Under the pieces are notes generated by a model, which saw only the letters and a list, made by a program, of their open reading frames with translations, searched no databases and was not told the origin of the DNA. From Kitasatospora setae KM-6054 (GTDB lineage Bacteria > Actinomycetota > Actinomycetes > Streptomycetales > Streptomycetaceae), in assembly GCF_000269985.1 (NCBI RefSeq), contig NC_016109.1, positions 6,599,001 to 6,663,000 on the forward strand: a stretch of 64,000 bases of DNA, given 5' to 3'. Shown here one piece after another: positions 41,613 through 50,036 of this stretch. Position numbers and translations under genes: made by a program. Position 1 is the stretch's first letter. Each line of letters starts with the position of its first letter.

Positions 41613-44600
41613 ATGTCCGAAGCAATAGGCCAGGGTTCGGGTTTCGGAACTAACGAATGGCTCGTCGAGGAACTCCGCCAGCAGTACCTCCAGGACCCGT
41701 CCTCGGTCGACCGGGCCTGGCGCGACTTCTTCAGCGACGGCCCGACCAGTGCCCCGGCCCCGGTCACCGAGCCCGCTCCGGCTGCTCCCGCTGCCGCCGC
41801 CCCGGCCGCCGTCGTGGCTGAGCCCGCCGCGTCCGCCCCCGCGCCTGTCGCCCCCGCGCCCGCCGCCCCGGCGCCCGCCGCCCCCGCGAAGGCCGCCGCC
41901 GCGCCGAAGGCCGCCGCTCCGAAGGCCGCCGCGCCGAGCCCGGCCGGTGACGAACTGGTGCAGCTGCGTGGTCCGGCGAAGGCGGTGGCGTCGAACATGG
42001 ACGCGTCGTTGGAGGTCCCGACGGCGACGTCGGTGCGCGCGGTCCCGGCGAAGCTGTTGATCGACAACCGGATCGTGATCAACAACCACCTGCAGCGCGC
42101 CCGTGGCGGCAAGGTGTCCTTCACCCACCTGATCGGCTACGCGCTGGTCCAGGCCGTGAAGGCCAACCCGGGCATGAACCACTCCTACAAGGTGGAGGAC
42201 GGCAAGTCCTACCTGGTCAAGCCCGAGCACGTGAACCTGGGCCTGGCCATCGACCTGGTCAAGCCCAACGGCGACCGGCAGCTGGTCGTCGCGGCGATCA
42301 AGAAGGCCGACACCCTCGACTTCTTCGGGTTCTGGCAGGCGTACGAGGACATCGTGCGCCGGGCCCGCGCCAACAAGCTGACGATGGACGACTTCACCGG
42401 CGTGACGGTCTCGCTGACCAACCCCGGCGGCATCGGCACCGTCCACTCGGTGCCGCGCCTGATGCAGAACCAGGGCACCATCGTCGGCGTCGGCGCGATG
42501 GAGTACCCCGCCGAGTTCCAGGGCTCCTCCCCGGAGACCCTGGCCCGCCTGGGCATCTCCAAGATCATGACGCTGACCTCGACCTACGACCACCGCGTCA
42601 TCCAGGGCGCGGCGTCGGGTGAGTTCCTGCGTTCGATCCACCAGCTGCTGCTGGGCGCGAACAACTTCTACGACGAGGTGTTCGAGTCCCTGCGGATCCC
42701 CTACGAGCCGGTGCGCTGGGCCACGGACGTGGCCACCACGCACGACGACGAGGTCAACAAGACCGCGCGGGTGATCGAGCTGATCCACTCCTACCGGGTC
42801 CGCGGCCACCTGATGGCCGACACCGACCCGCTGGAGTACATGCAGCGCAAGCACCCCGACCTGGACGTCACCACCCACGGCCTGACGCTGTGGGACCTGG
42901 AGCGGGAGTTCGCGGTCGGCGGTTTCGGCGGCCAGAAGATGATGAAGCTCCGCGACATCCTGGGCCTGCTGCGCAACACCTACTGCCGCACGGTGGGCAT
43001 CGAGTACATGCACATCCAGGACCCCGCGCAGCGCCGCTGGCTGCAGGAGCGGTTGGAGAAGCCGTACACGAAGCCGGAGCGCGAGGAGCAGTTGCGGATC
43101 CTGCGCCGGTTGAACTCGGCGGAGGCGTTCGAGACGTTCCTGCAGACGAAGTACGTCGGGCAGAAGCGGTTCTCGCTGGAGGGCGGCGAGTCGTTGATCC
43201 CGCTGTTGGACGCGACGATCGACGCGGCGGCCGAGCACCGCCTGGACGAGGCCGTGATCGGGATGGCGCACCGCGGGCGGCTGAACGTGCTGGCGAACAT
43301 CGTGGGCAAGCCGTTCGGGAAGATCTTCGGGGAGTTCGAGGGGAACCTGGACCCGAAGTCGATGCACGGTTCGGGTGACGTGAAGTACCACCTGGGCTCG
43401 GAGGGCACGTTCACCGGCCTGGACGGCGAGACGATCAAGGTGTCGCTGGCGGCGAACCCGTCGCACCTGGAGACGGTGGACCCCGTGGTGGAGGGCATCG
43501 CGCGGGCCAAGCAGGACATCCTGGACTTCGGGGGCACCACGTTCCCGGTCCTGCCGATCCAGATCCACGGGGACGCGGCGTTCGCCGGGCAGGGCGTGGT
43601 CGCCGAGACGCTGAACATGTCGCAGCTGCGCGGCTACCGCACCGGCGGCACCGTGCACGTGGTCGTCAACAACCAGGTCGGCTTCACCGCCGCCCCCGCC
43701 TCCTCGCGTTCGTCGATGTACTGCACGGACGTGGCGCGGATGATCGAGGCGCCGATCTTCCACGTCAACGGCGACGACCCCGAGGCCGTCGTGCGCGTGG
43801 CCCGGCTGGCCTTCGAGTTCCGCCAGCAGTTCCACAAGGACGTCGTCATCGACCTGATCTGCTACCGCCGCCGCGGGCACAACGAGGCCGACAACCCGTC
43901 CTTCACCCAGCCGTTGATGTACGACCTGATCGACAAGAAGCGCTCGGTGCGCAAGCTCTACACCGAGGCGCTGATCGGCCGCGGCGACATCACCATGGAA
44001 GAGGCCGAACAGGCCCTGCAGGACTTCCAGGGCCAGCTGGAGAAGGTCTTCGCCGAGGTCCGCGAGGCCGTCGCCGCCCCCGCTCCCGCCGAGCCGGGCC
44101 GGCCGGTCGCCGACTTCCCCGTCTCCCTGCAGACCGGCATCTCCGCCGAGACCGTCAAGCGGATCGCCGCCTCCCAGGTCAACCTCCCCGACTGGCTCAC
44201 CGTCCACCCCCGCCTGCTCCCGCAGCTGCAGCGACGCGCCGCCTCCATCGAGGACGACACCATCGACTGGGCCACCGGCGAGGCCCTGGCCATCGGCTCC
44301 CTCCTCATGGAGGGCCACCCCGTGCGCCTGGCCGGCCAGGACTCCCGCCGCGGCACCTTCGGCCAGCGCCACGCCGTCCTCATCGACCGCAACACCGGCG
44401 AGGACTACACCCCGCTGATGTACCTCACCGAGGACCAGGCCCGCTTCACCGTCTACGACTCCCTCCTGTCGGAGTACGCGGCGATGGGCTTCGAGTACGG
44501 CTACTCGCTGACCCGCCCCAACGCCCTGGTCATGTGGGAGGCCCAGTTCGGCGACTTCGTCAACGGCGCCCAGACCATGGTCGACGAGTACATCGCCTCC

Positions 44601-45308
44601 GCCGAGCAGAAGTGGGGCCAGCACTCCGGCGTCACCCTGCTCCTGCCGCACGGCATGGAGGGCCAGGGCCCCGACCACTCCTCCGCCCGCCCCGAGCGCT
44701 TCCTGGCCCTGTGCGCGCAGGACAACATGACCGTCGCCATGCCCACCCTGCCCTCCAACTACTTCCACCTGCTGCGCTGGCAGGCCCACAACCCGCACCA
44801 CAAGCCGCTGATCGTCTTCACCCCGAAGTCGATGCTCCGCCTCAAGGCCGCCGCCTCCGCCGCCTCCGAGTTCCTCACCGGCGCCTTCCGCCCCGTCATC
44901 GGCGACCGCACCGTCGACCCCGCCAAGGTCCGCAAGGTCGTCATCACCTCCGGCAAGTTCTACTACGACCTGGAAGCCGCCCGCACCGACCGCGGCGTCA
45001 CCGACACCGCCATCGTCCGCGTCGAGCGCCTCTACCCCCTCCCGGTCGCCGAACTCCAGGAAGAACTCGCCCGCTACGGCGACGACGTCCAGTTCGTCTG
45101 GGCCCAGGAAGAACCCGCCAACCAAGGCGCCTGGCCCTTCATCGCGATGAACCTCGTCGACCACCTCCAGGTCGTCATCGGCCCCACCGGCGGCAACGCC
45201 CGCCTGCGCCGCGTCGCCCGCCCCGCCTCCTCCGCCCCCGCCGTCGGCTCCGCCAAGCGCCACACCGCCGAACAGCAGGCACTCATCGAAGAGGTCTTCA
45301 CCCTCTGA
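41613..45308 (+). CDS. kgd: Multifunctional 2-oxoglutarate metabolism enzyme (2-oxoglutarate dehydrogenase E1/E2-type, Kgd)
   Basis: 1231 residues, normal length. N-terminal MSEAIGQGSGFGTNEWLVEELRQQY and SRAWRDFFSDG-like helix, an Ala/Pro-rich linker (~50-110), then a succinyltransferase domain with catalytic His327 in STYDHRVIQG, and from ~370 the thiamine-diphosphate E1 domain (HRGRLNVLANIVGKPF, GSGDVKYHLG, NNQVGFTAAP). It carries carbon through the TCA cycle as part of the actinobacterial 2-oxoglutarate dehydrogenase system. Housekeeping; it bounds the biosynthetic region on its right side. Confidence 0.97.
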   Translation: MSEAIGQGSGFGTNEWLVEELRQQYLQDPSSVDRAWRDFFSDGPTSAPAPVTEPAPAAPAAAAPAAVVAEPAASAPAPVAPAPAAPAPAAPAKAAAAPKAAAPKAAAPSPAGDELVQLRGPAKAVASNMDASLEVPTATSVRAVPAKLLIDNRIVINNHLQRARGGKVSFTHLIGYALVQAVKANPGMNHSYKVEDGKSYLVKPEHVNLGLAIDLVKPNGDRQLVVAAIKKADTLDFFGFWQAYEDIVRRARANKLTMDDFTGVTVSLTNPGGIGTVHSVPRLMQNQGTIVGVGAMEYPAEFQGSSPETLARLGISKIMTLTSTYDHRVIQGAASGEFLRSIHQLLLGANNFYDEVFESLRIPYEPVRWATDVATTHDDEVNKTARVIELIHSYRVRGHLMADTDPLEYMQRKHPDLDVTTHGLTLWDLEREFAVGGFGGQKMMKLRDILGLLRNTYCRTVGIEYMHIQDPAQRRWLQERLEKPYTKPEREEQLRILRRLNSAEAFETFLQTKYVGQKRFSLEGGESLIPLLDATIDAAAEHRLDEAVIGMAHRGRLNVLANIVGKPFGKIFGEFEGNLDPKSMHGSGDVKYHLGSEGTFTGLDGETIKVSLAANPSHLETVDPVVEGIARAKQDILDFGGTTFPVLPIQIHGDAAFAGQGVVAETLNMSQLRGYRTGGTVHVVVNNQVGFTAAPASSRSSMYCTDVARMIEAPIFHVNGDDPEAVVRVARLAFEFRQQFHKDVVIDLICYRRRGHNEADNPSFTQPLMYDLIDKKRSVRKLYTEALIGRGDITMEEAEQALQDFQGQLEKVFAEVREAVAAPAPAEPGRPVADFPVSLQTGISAETVKRIAASQVNLPDWLTVHPRLLPQLQRRAASIEDDTIDWATGEALAIGSLLMEGHPVRLAGQDSRRGTFGQRHAVLIDRNTGEDYTPLMYLTEDQARFTVYDSLLSEYAAMGFEYGYSLTRPNALVMWEAQFGDFVNGAQTMVDEYIASAEQKWGQHSGVTLLLPHGMEGQGPDHSSARPERFLALCAQDNMTVAMPTLPSNYFHLLRWQAHNPHHKPLIVFTPKSMLRLKAAASAASEFLTGAFRPVIGDRTVDPAKVRKVVITSGKFYYDLEAARTDRGVTDTAIVRVERLYPLPVAELQEELARYGDDVQFVWAQEEPANQGAWPFIAMNLVDHLQVVIGPTGGNARLRRVARPASSAPAVGSAKRHTAEQQALIEEVFTL

Positions 45309-45331
45309 CCCCCGACCGGCCACCACCCCGA

Positions 45332-45369
45332 CGCGGCCCCCGACTCCCCCTGCGGAGCCGGGGGCCGCG
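45332..45369. terminator. Bidirectional hairpin between kgd and the RiPP locus
   Basis: An 11-bp perfect inverted repeat (CGCGGCCCCCG at 45332-45342, partner 45359-45369), with additional pairing CTCC/GGAG inside, lies between the convergent stops at 45308 and 45396. Confidence 0.8.
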
Positions 45370-45395
45370 CCCGTCCGGCCGGCGCTCGGAGAGCC

Positions 45396-46133
45396 TCAGC
45401 GGAAGCAGGAGAAGGCTTCGGGCGGGAAGGAGCCCAGCCAGAACGCCGCCGTGGAGGGCCGGTCGAGGTCGGCTGTGGAGCCGTCGTGCGGGAGGAGTTC
45501 GGTGGGTGCGAGGTAGGCGTCGCCGGGCTCCAGGCGCAGCCGGACGCAGGCCGGATCGCCGCCAGTGGCGACGTATCGGCGCAGGTCATCGGTGTGCGGG
45601 GCGCGGGTGGTGTGGTCGTCGGGGTGGACGGCCCGGGTGATGTGCCGGGCGTCGTGGTGGCCGAGGATCAGGTAGCGGGGGCCGGGGCCGAGGTTGACGC
45701 ACAGCCGGCGGCGGGCGAGGTGCCGGCGCGGGTACGGGAGGCGGTCGAAGTTGTCGAGGTGGATGCCGAGTCGGCGGCCGGTGTGGTGGTTGAGCGTGGT
45801 GGTGGCCTGGCCGGGCGGGCTGGTGACGGCCCCGAGGAAGTGCACCGGGCCGTCGGCGACTGCGGGCAGCAGGGTGGCGCCGACGGGGGCGGCAAGGGCC
45901 CGGTCGAGGTCGAACGCGGCGGGCAGGGAGACGAGTTGGGTGAGGAGGTTGGCGGGGGTGCCGGGGGTGGCGGCCAGGCGGTGGGCGTCGGCCTGGGCGA
46001 GGGGCGCCCACTGGCTGCCAGGGGCCACGGCGCCGGGCTCGTAGGCCGGGTCGTGGTTCTCGATGCGCAGGGTTCCCTGCTCGGCGCGGGCGGTCAGCCC
46101 GGCCAGGCCGGAGGGCGGGACGGCGATGGGCAC
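45396..46133 (-). CDS. Possible Fe(II)-dependent oxygenase/cupin-like protein of the RiPP locus
   Basis: 245 residues, no family confidently recognised. The segment GRRLGIHLDNFDRLPYPRRHLARRRLCVNLGPGPRYLILG contains an H-x-D pair near residue 125 and the distal PTELLPHDGST (His ~215) with Arg-Pro-Ser afterwards could complete a facial iron triad as in 2-oxoglutarate oxygenases or JmjC/cupin folds. This is inference from spacing alone. It is the last gene of the minus-strand run, 14 bp after the pentapeptide-repeat gene, and might hydroxylate the cyclophane peptide. Confidence 0.55.
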   Translation of the reverse strand: MPIAVPPSGLAGLTARAEQGTLRIENHDPAYEPGAVAPGSQWAPLAQADAHRLAATPGTPANLLTQLVSLPAAFDLDRALAAPVGATLLPAVADGPVHFLGAVTSPPGQATTTLNHHTGRRLGIHLDNFDRLPYPRRHLARRRLCVNLGPGPRYLILGHHDARHITRAVHPDDHTTRAPHTDDLRRYVATGGDPACVRLRLEPGDAYLAPTELLPHDGSTADLDRPSTAAFWLGSFPPEAFSCFR

Positions 46134-46147
46134 GACGGCTCTCCTGA

Positions 46148-46825
46148 TCAGGTCTGGTCGAGCGGTAGGACGGTGGCGTCGAGTTCGGTGAGCAGCGCGC
46201 GGGTGAGCTGGTCGGGTTGGGCGGGGTCGAGCAGGACGCCGGTGAGGTGGGCTGTGCCGCTGATGGTGCTCAGCTCGTTGCCGCGCAGGTCGGTGCCGCG
46301 GTACTTGCCGCGGTTGAAGGTGGTCTTGTCGAGCGTGCAGTCGCGGAAGAGGGCGTCGGTCAGGTCGCAGCCGGTGAAGACGGCCTCGGTGAGGATGCAG
46401 CGGTCGAAGACGAGGGTGCCGGCCGCCCGGACGTTGTCGAAGGTGGCGTAGTCGAGGCGGCAGCCCTCGAAGAGGACGTCACCCAGGGTGACGTTGCTGA
46501 GGGTGGCGCCCATGAGGCGGCTACCGGACCAGTGGACCTGGGTGGCGCGGCTGCCGGACCAGGCCAGCGAGGCGATGGTGCTGGCGGTGATCTCGACGGA
46601 GGACAGGCGGACGCCTTCGAGGGTGGTGCGCTGGGCGGAGAGGTTGCGGATCCGGCCGGCGAGGAGCGCGGTGTCGATGAGGTCGAGGTCGCGCAGGTCG
46701 GTGTCGGCGTAGAGGAAGTCGCGGACGCTGTCGCCGCCGAGGTGGCCGACCGGTCGCAGGTGCCGGTCGGTCGCGTCGAGGCCGGGCAGAGCGACACGGG
46801 CGGTGCCGTAGGTGCGGTTCTTCAC
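46148..46825 (-). CDS. Pentapeptide-repeat protein
   Basis: 225 residues with repeated A(D/N)LXX/F-type pentapeptides: DTDLRDLDLIDTALLAG, LEGVRLSSVEIT, GATLSNVTLGDVLFEGCRLDYATFDNVRAAGT, TEAVFTGCDLTDALFRDCTLDKTTFNRG, giving a right-handed beta-helix. Such proteins can mimic DNA (Qnr-type protection of gyrase) or scaffold partners. Directly between a RiPP precursor and a possible tailoring enzyme, it is a candidate immunity protein; no target can be inferred. Confidence 0.85.
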   Translation of the reverse strand: MKNRTYGTARVALPGLDATDRHLRPVGHLGGDSVRDFLYADTDLRDLDLIDTALLAGRIRNLSAQRTTLEGVRLSSVEITASTIASLAWSGSRATQVHWSGSRLMGATLSNVTLGDVLFEGCRLDYATFDNVRAAGTLVFDRCILTEAVFTGCDLTDALFRDCTLDKTTFNRGKYRGTDLRGNELSTISGTAHLTGVLLDPAQPDQLTRALLTELDATVLPLDQT

Positions 46826-46912
46826 GGTGCTGCTCCGGGATTCGGGTCGGTGCCGGGCCCGCGGCGGTGCGGGCCCGGCAGGTGCTGCTGATCCTGGCAG
46901 GGGCGCGGGCGG

Positions 46913-47143
46913 CTACCGGTTGTTCGGGAAGTCCGCCCAGGCCGGGCCGTTGTGCCAGTCGCTCCACGGGTTGACGGGGGTGTTGTCCCAGCTCGGGGTG
47001 TTGTTCCAGGGGGTGCCGGGGTTGTTGCTCCAGGTCGGCTGGTTGTCCCAGCCTTCGGTGGTCACAGCGGGTACGGCGCGCTGGAGGAGGTGGTCGAGTT
47101 CCGGGGAGCCGACTGCCGCGGTGAGGGTGGCGAGGGCGTTCAC
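46913..47143 (-). CDS. RiPP precursor peptide with seven W-x-(N/D) motifs (triceptide-like)
   Basis: 76 residues from GTG 47143; the GTGA overlap with the maturase stop and GGAAGGA upstream support translation. Residues 1-30 form a leader (VNALATLTAAVGSPELDHLL...). The core, residues 31-76, has aromatic-x-Asn/Asp triplets at W32 (WDN), W38 (WSN), W46 (WNN), W52 (WDN), W60 (WSD), W63 (WHN), W69 (WAD) and F72 (FPN), separated by Pro/Thr/Gly spacers. That pattern is the substrate logic of three-residue cyclophane-forming radical SAM enzymes. Up to eight rings are possible. The peptide lacks the FxSxx C terminus of FxsA-type precursors. Confidence 0.88.
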   Translation of the reverse strand: MNALATLTAAVGSPELDHLLQRAVPAVTTEGWDNQPTWSNNPGTPWNNTPSWDNTPVNPWSDWHNGPAWADFPNNR

Positions 47144-48324
47144 GCGGTGGTGTCCTTCCGGGTGGTGTCGGCGGCGGCGATCACGAGGGCCTGTTCGGTG
47201 GAGCGGCAGTACGCGGTCTCGGTGGCGGTGAAGGTGCCGTGCTCGAAGTAGCGGTTGCCGGCCTGGGAGCCGCGGCAGAAGTCGAAGAAGTCGCAGCTGG
47301 TACGGCAGTTGTCCAGGCCAGTGAGGAACTCGGTGACGTAGCGCAGTCGGTGGGCGTCGGCGAGGATCGCGGCGAGCGGCTGCCGCAGGATGTTGCCAGC
47401 GCGGAAGTCGTCGTAGGCGGAGGTTCGGGTGTCGGCGAGTTCGGGGCTCAGCAGGACGACGTCGCCGTTCGCGGTGACGGTGGGGATCGGGTCGTGCCGG
47501 GCGTCCTCCCACTGCGGGCGGGTACCGTCGCGGGTCATCCGCAGGTAGGAGCCGAGCCGGTCGAGTTCGCGGACGGGCGGTGCGTCGGGACGGTGGTGGC
47601 TCCAGGTGAGCACCCGGGCCCAGAAGTCGACGGCGTCGCCGAGGTCGGGTACGGCCCGGCCGGTGTTGACGCCCTCGTACTCCTCGATGTTCAGCCCGAT
47701 GGACCGGCAGCCCAGGGCGGTGAGGTGGTCGAGCAGCGCCTCGGGCGCGTGCAGGCTCTCCCGGCTGACCACGGAGATCACCGAGAACGGCAGGCCGTAC
47801 TCGCGCAACGCGCCGATGCCGCGCAGGATCCGGTCGAACGCCGCCCGCCCGGCCCGGTCGACGCGGCGCGCGTTGAGGACGCGCGGACCGTCGACGCTGA
47901 CCCCGACGCGCACGCCGTGGACGGCGAGCAGGTCGCACCACCGGTCGTCGATCAAGGTGGCGTTGGTCTGGACGGCGTGCTGGACGCGGCCTTCGGCGCG
48001 CAGTGATTCGAACGGGGCCAGCAGCTCGGCGAAGCGCACCCGGCCGAGGGTGAGGGGTTCGCCCGCGTGCCAGATGATCCGCACCGGCGGGCCGCTCGCG
48101 TCGGTCAGTTCGGTGACCGAGCGGGCGACGGCTGCGGCGACCTCGACGGGCATCGCGTTCTTCACCGCCCGCCCCGGCAGGTAGCAGTAGGAGCAGTCCA
48201 GGTTGCAGAAGGTCGTCGGCTGGAGGACGACCTGCCGGGGCCGGTCGCTGATCCACCGCAGGTAGCGGGCCCTGGGGTCGGACGTGGGCGGGCAGGCCAC
48301 CGGTGTCGTCGGTGCTGGTCGCAT
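47140..48324 (-). CDS. Radical SAM/SPASM peptide maturase, GrrM/OscB-like cyclophane synthase
   Basis: 394 residues from ATG 48324 (GGAGAGG upstream). The [4Fe-4S]-SAM motif is C40-x3-C44-x2-C47 (CNLDCSYC). The SPASM-type C terminus reads CRTSCDFFDFCRGSQAGNRYFEHGTFTATETAYC; the N-x-YFE-x-GTF-x-x-TET-x-YC ending is characteristic of GrrM/OscB-type cyclophane maturases. These enzymes join an aromatic side-chain carbon of residue 1 to the beta-carbon of residue 3. The gene is translationally coupled (GTGA) to the precursor, so this is almost certainly its maturase. Confidence 0.92.
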   Translation of the reverse strand: MRPAPTTPVACPPTSDPRARYLRWISDRPRQVVLQPTTFCNLDCSYCYLPGRAVKNAMPVEVAAAVARSVTELTDASGPPVRIIWHAGEPLTLGRVRFAELLAPFESLRAEGRVQHAVQTNATLIDDRWCDLLAVHGVRVGVSVDGPRVLNARRVDRAGRAAFDRILRGIGALREYGLPFSVISVVSRESLHAPEALLDHLTALGCRSIGLNIEEYEGVNTGRAVPDLGDAVDFWARVLTWSHHRPDAPPVRELDRLGSYLRMTRDGTRPQWEDARHDPIPTVTANGDVVLLSPELADTRTSAYDDFRAGNILRQPLAAILADAHRLRYVTEFLTGLDNCRTSCDFFDFCRGSQAGNRYFEHGTFTATETAYCRSTEQALVIAAADTTRKDTTA

Positions 48325-48362
48325 CTGGTGCCTCTCCGTGAAGTGGCGATGCCTCGACGCTA

Positions 48363-48406
48363 GGAGGCGCCGCCTCCCGGGGACCACGATCTTGCGAGTT
48401 CTTGCG
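48363..48406. promoter_or_regulatory. Palindrome and direct repeat upstream of the maturase gene
   Basis: Between the XRE gene stop (48410) and the maturase ATG lie a perfect palindrome GGAGGCG-C-CGCCTCC (48363-48377) and a direct repeat CTTGCG at 48391-48396 and 48401-48406, spaced one helical turn apart. Both are good candidates for the XRE regulator's operator, giving the maturase-precursor unit its own control. Boundaries of a promoter were not identifiable. Confidence 0.5.
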
Positions 48407-48409
48407 CAC

Positions 48410-49264
48410 CTAACGGCGGCGGCGGTCGATGGCGGAGGCGATCAGCGCCCGCGCCTCGGCGCCGAAGCGGGCCATGCGGGACAGCTCCGTGAAGACGCCC
48501 GCGTACATCTCCAGCTCGTGGCGCTGCGTCAACCGCAGGTGCCCGCTGACCAGTTCGACGGAGGTCTGGACGTCGTCGAACAGGTAGAAGTCCTCCGCCG
48601 GGGAGCGGGTGCGGCCGGTCGCCAGGGGGATCACGCCGAGGCTGACCTGCGGCAGGGTGCTCACCGCGATGAGGTGGCCGAGCTGTCCGTCCATCGTCTC
48701 CGCGTCGCACACCGCGCCGCGCAGCACCGACTCCTCGACCAGCAGCGCGAACGTCGCGCCGCCGGAGAAGACCATCCTCTGGCGGGCCATCCGGGCCTCC
48801 ACCGCTGCGTCCACGTCGTCGACGGTGCCGCGGGAGCGTTGGACGGCGCGCAGCACGGCCTCGGTGTAGGCGCGGGTCTGCACCATGCCGGGGATCGTCC
48901 GGGAGGCGTAGACGCGGAAGCGGCGGGTTCTGCGGTAGAGGTCGAGGACGGAGTCCTGGGCCTGGCGCAGCCCACCGGCCTCCAGGCGGCGCCACTCGAC
49001 GTACATCGACTCCACCGCGCGGGAGGCGGCGATCAGCTCCGGGACCTGCTCCTCGGCCCCGCACGCCCGGCACCAGGCCCGAATGTCCGCCTCCGACGGC
49101 GCGGCCTTTCCCGCTTGGAGGCGGGAGGTCTTGGCCGGGTTCCAGCCGCACCGGGCCGACAGCTCGTCACCGGTGATCCCGGCATCCCGGCGAAGATCGC
49201 GCAGCCGCTCGGCGAGGGCCCTGCGGGCGGCGACGACGCTGGAGGACGGGGTGTAGGGCGGCAT
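48410..49264 (-). CDS. XRE regulator with DUF5753 ligand domain
   Basis: 284 residues. Helix-turn-helix at ~15-75 (LRDLRRDAGITGDELSARCGWNPAKTSRLQAGKAAPSEADI) followed by the DUF5753 domain (VYASRTIPGMVQTRAYTEAVLRA, ARMARQRMVFSGGATFALLVEESVLR, DFYLFDDVQTSVELVSGHLRLT). It is a standard actinomycete regulator architecture, often paired with small DUF397-type or DUF6879 partners. In this operon the partner is DUF6879, upstream. Presumably senses a signal and controls the RiPP genes. Confidence 0.92.
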   Translation of the reverse strand: MPPYTPSSSVVAARRALAERLRDLRRDAGITGDELSARCGWNPAKTSRLQAGKAAPSEADIRAWCRACGAEEQVPELIAASRAVESMYVEWRRLEAGGLRQAQDSVLDLYRRTRRFRVYASRTIPGMVQTRAYTEAVLRAVQRSRGTVDDVDAAVEARMARQRMVFSGGATFALLVEESVLRGAVCDAETMDGQLGHLIAVSTLPQVSLGVIPLATGRTRSPAEDFYLFDDVQTSVELVSGHLRLTQRHELEMYAGVFTELSRMARFGAEARALIASAIDRRRR

Positions 49265-49300
49265 GGGGCTGTCGGTCCGGTGCGCTCGTGCTCCTGTTGG

Positions 49301-49822
49301 TCAGATCGTGTACTTGTCGTGCGGGATCGCCCGGTCCCACACCTGCTCGAAGGCGTCGGCGCAGAGCCGGACGGCCGCCGGGTCCTCGGTGAGCTCCCCG
49401 CCGAGGGAGTCACCGTCGCCGGAGAAGTGCCCCCAGCGCACCAGTCGACCGTCGAACAGCCAGAAGTCGTTGCCCGGCAGGGGGATGTCGCCGGCGTTGC
49501 GCCGCGGCAGCCACCGCACCTGCTCCCCGGCCGCCACGTTGGGGAACGTCACGTCGTACTCATAGCGGATGTACTCGCTGACCGGCTCGGACACGATCCG
49601 GGCCCGGCGGATCTCCACGCCGCGTCCGACGGTCTCGGCGATGACGTCCAGCCAGGGCCGCCACCACGACGCCCGGTCGGCAGGGTCCAGCCGGTGCCCG
49701 TCCCGCCAGGCGCGCAGCGCGGGGTCGTCCTGCATGTACCCGTCGCGCATCTCCAGATGGAGCGCGGAGCGGACGGTGCCCCGCAGCAGTTCGTCAATCC
49801 TCGTCGTCGCGCTCGGCGACAT
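49301..49822 (-). CDS. DUF6879 family protein
   Basis: 173 residues; recognised by the DUF6879 pattern: LHLEMRDGYM, AWRDGHRLDPADRASWWRPWLDVIAETVGRGVEIRRARIVSEPVSEYIRYEYDVT, then VRWLPRRNAGDIPLPGNDFWLFDGRLVRWGHF. Such proteins are found next to XRE-DUF5753 genes throughout streptomycetes, with no defined function. The start overlaps the preceding small gene by 29 bp, suggesting translational coupling. It is likely the regulator's cognate partner. Confidence 0.82.
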   Translation of the reverse strand: MSPSATTRIDELLRGTVRSALHLEMRDGYMQDDPALRAWRDGHRLDPADRASWWRPWLDVIAETVGRGVEIRRARIVSEPVSEYIRYEYDVTFPNVAAGEQVRWLPRRNAGDIPLPGNDFWLFDGRLVRWGHFSGDGDSLGGELTEDPAAVRLCADAFEQVWDRAIPHDKYTI

Positions 49823-50036
49823 CCAGTGCCTCCCTGATCGCCTGCGCGAGCCGCGCCGGCACGCGGACGACGGCCTCGTGCTCGGGGATCGGGCCGGTCA
49901 CCCGGCACTCGGCCTCCGTCTCCGCGTCGGCCTTCCACCCCTGGATCACCAGGTCCTTCGTCTCCTCGTCCACCCAGATCGTCGGCGAGTCGCCATCCGG
50001 GCTGTTCGGGTCCTTCCCCATGAACGTTAGCCGCAT
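49794..50036 (-). CDS. Small acidic protein of the XRE/DUF6879 module
   Basis: 80 residues from ATG 50036, preceded by AAGGGGAGC. Acidic and soluble: MRLTFMGKDPNSPDGDSPTIWVDEETKDLVIQGWK then EAVVRVPARLAQAIREALDVAERDDED. The TIWVDE-x8-GW pattern recurs in small proteins of XRE/DUF397-type modules, but I cannot name a function. It is the first gene of the minus-strand run and lies 25 bp after a GCGAGATCTCGC palindrome. Confidence 0.7.
   Translation of the reverse strand: MRLTFMGKDPNSPDGDSPTIWVDEETKDLVIQGWKADAETEAECRVTGPIPEHEAVVRVPARLAQAIREALDVAERDDED

Noticed and set aside
46913..48324. FxsA/FxsB system
   Set aside because: The precursor does not end in FxSxx and the maturase C terminus matches GrrM/OscB-type enzymes; no FxsC-type gene is nearby.
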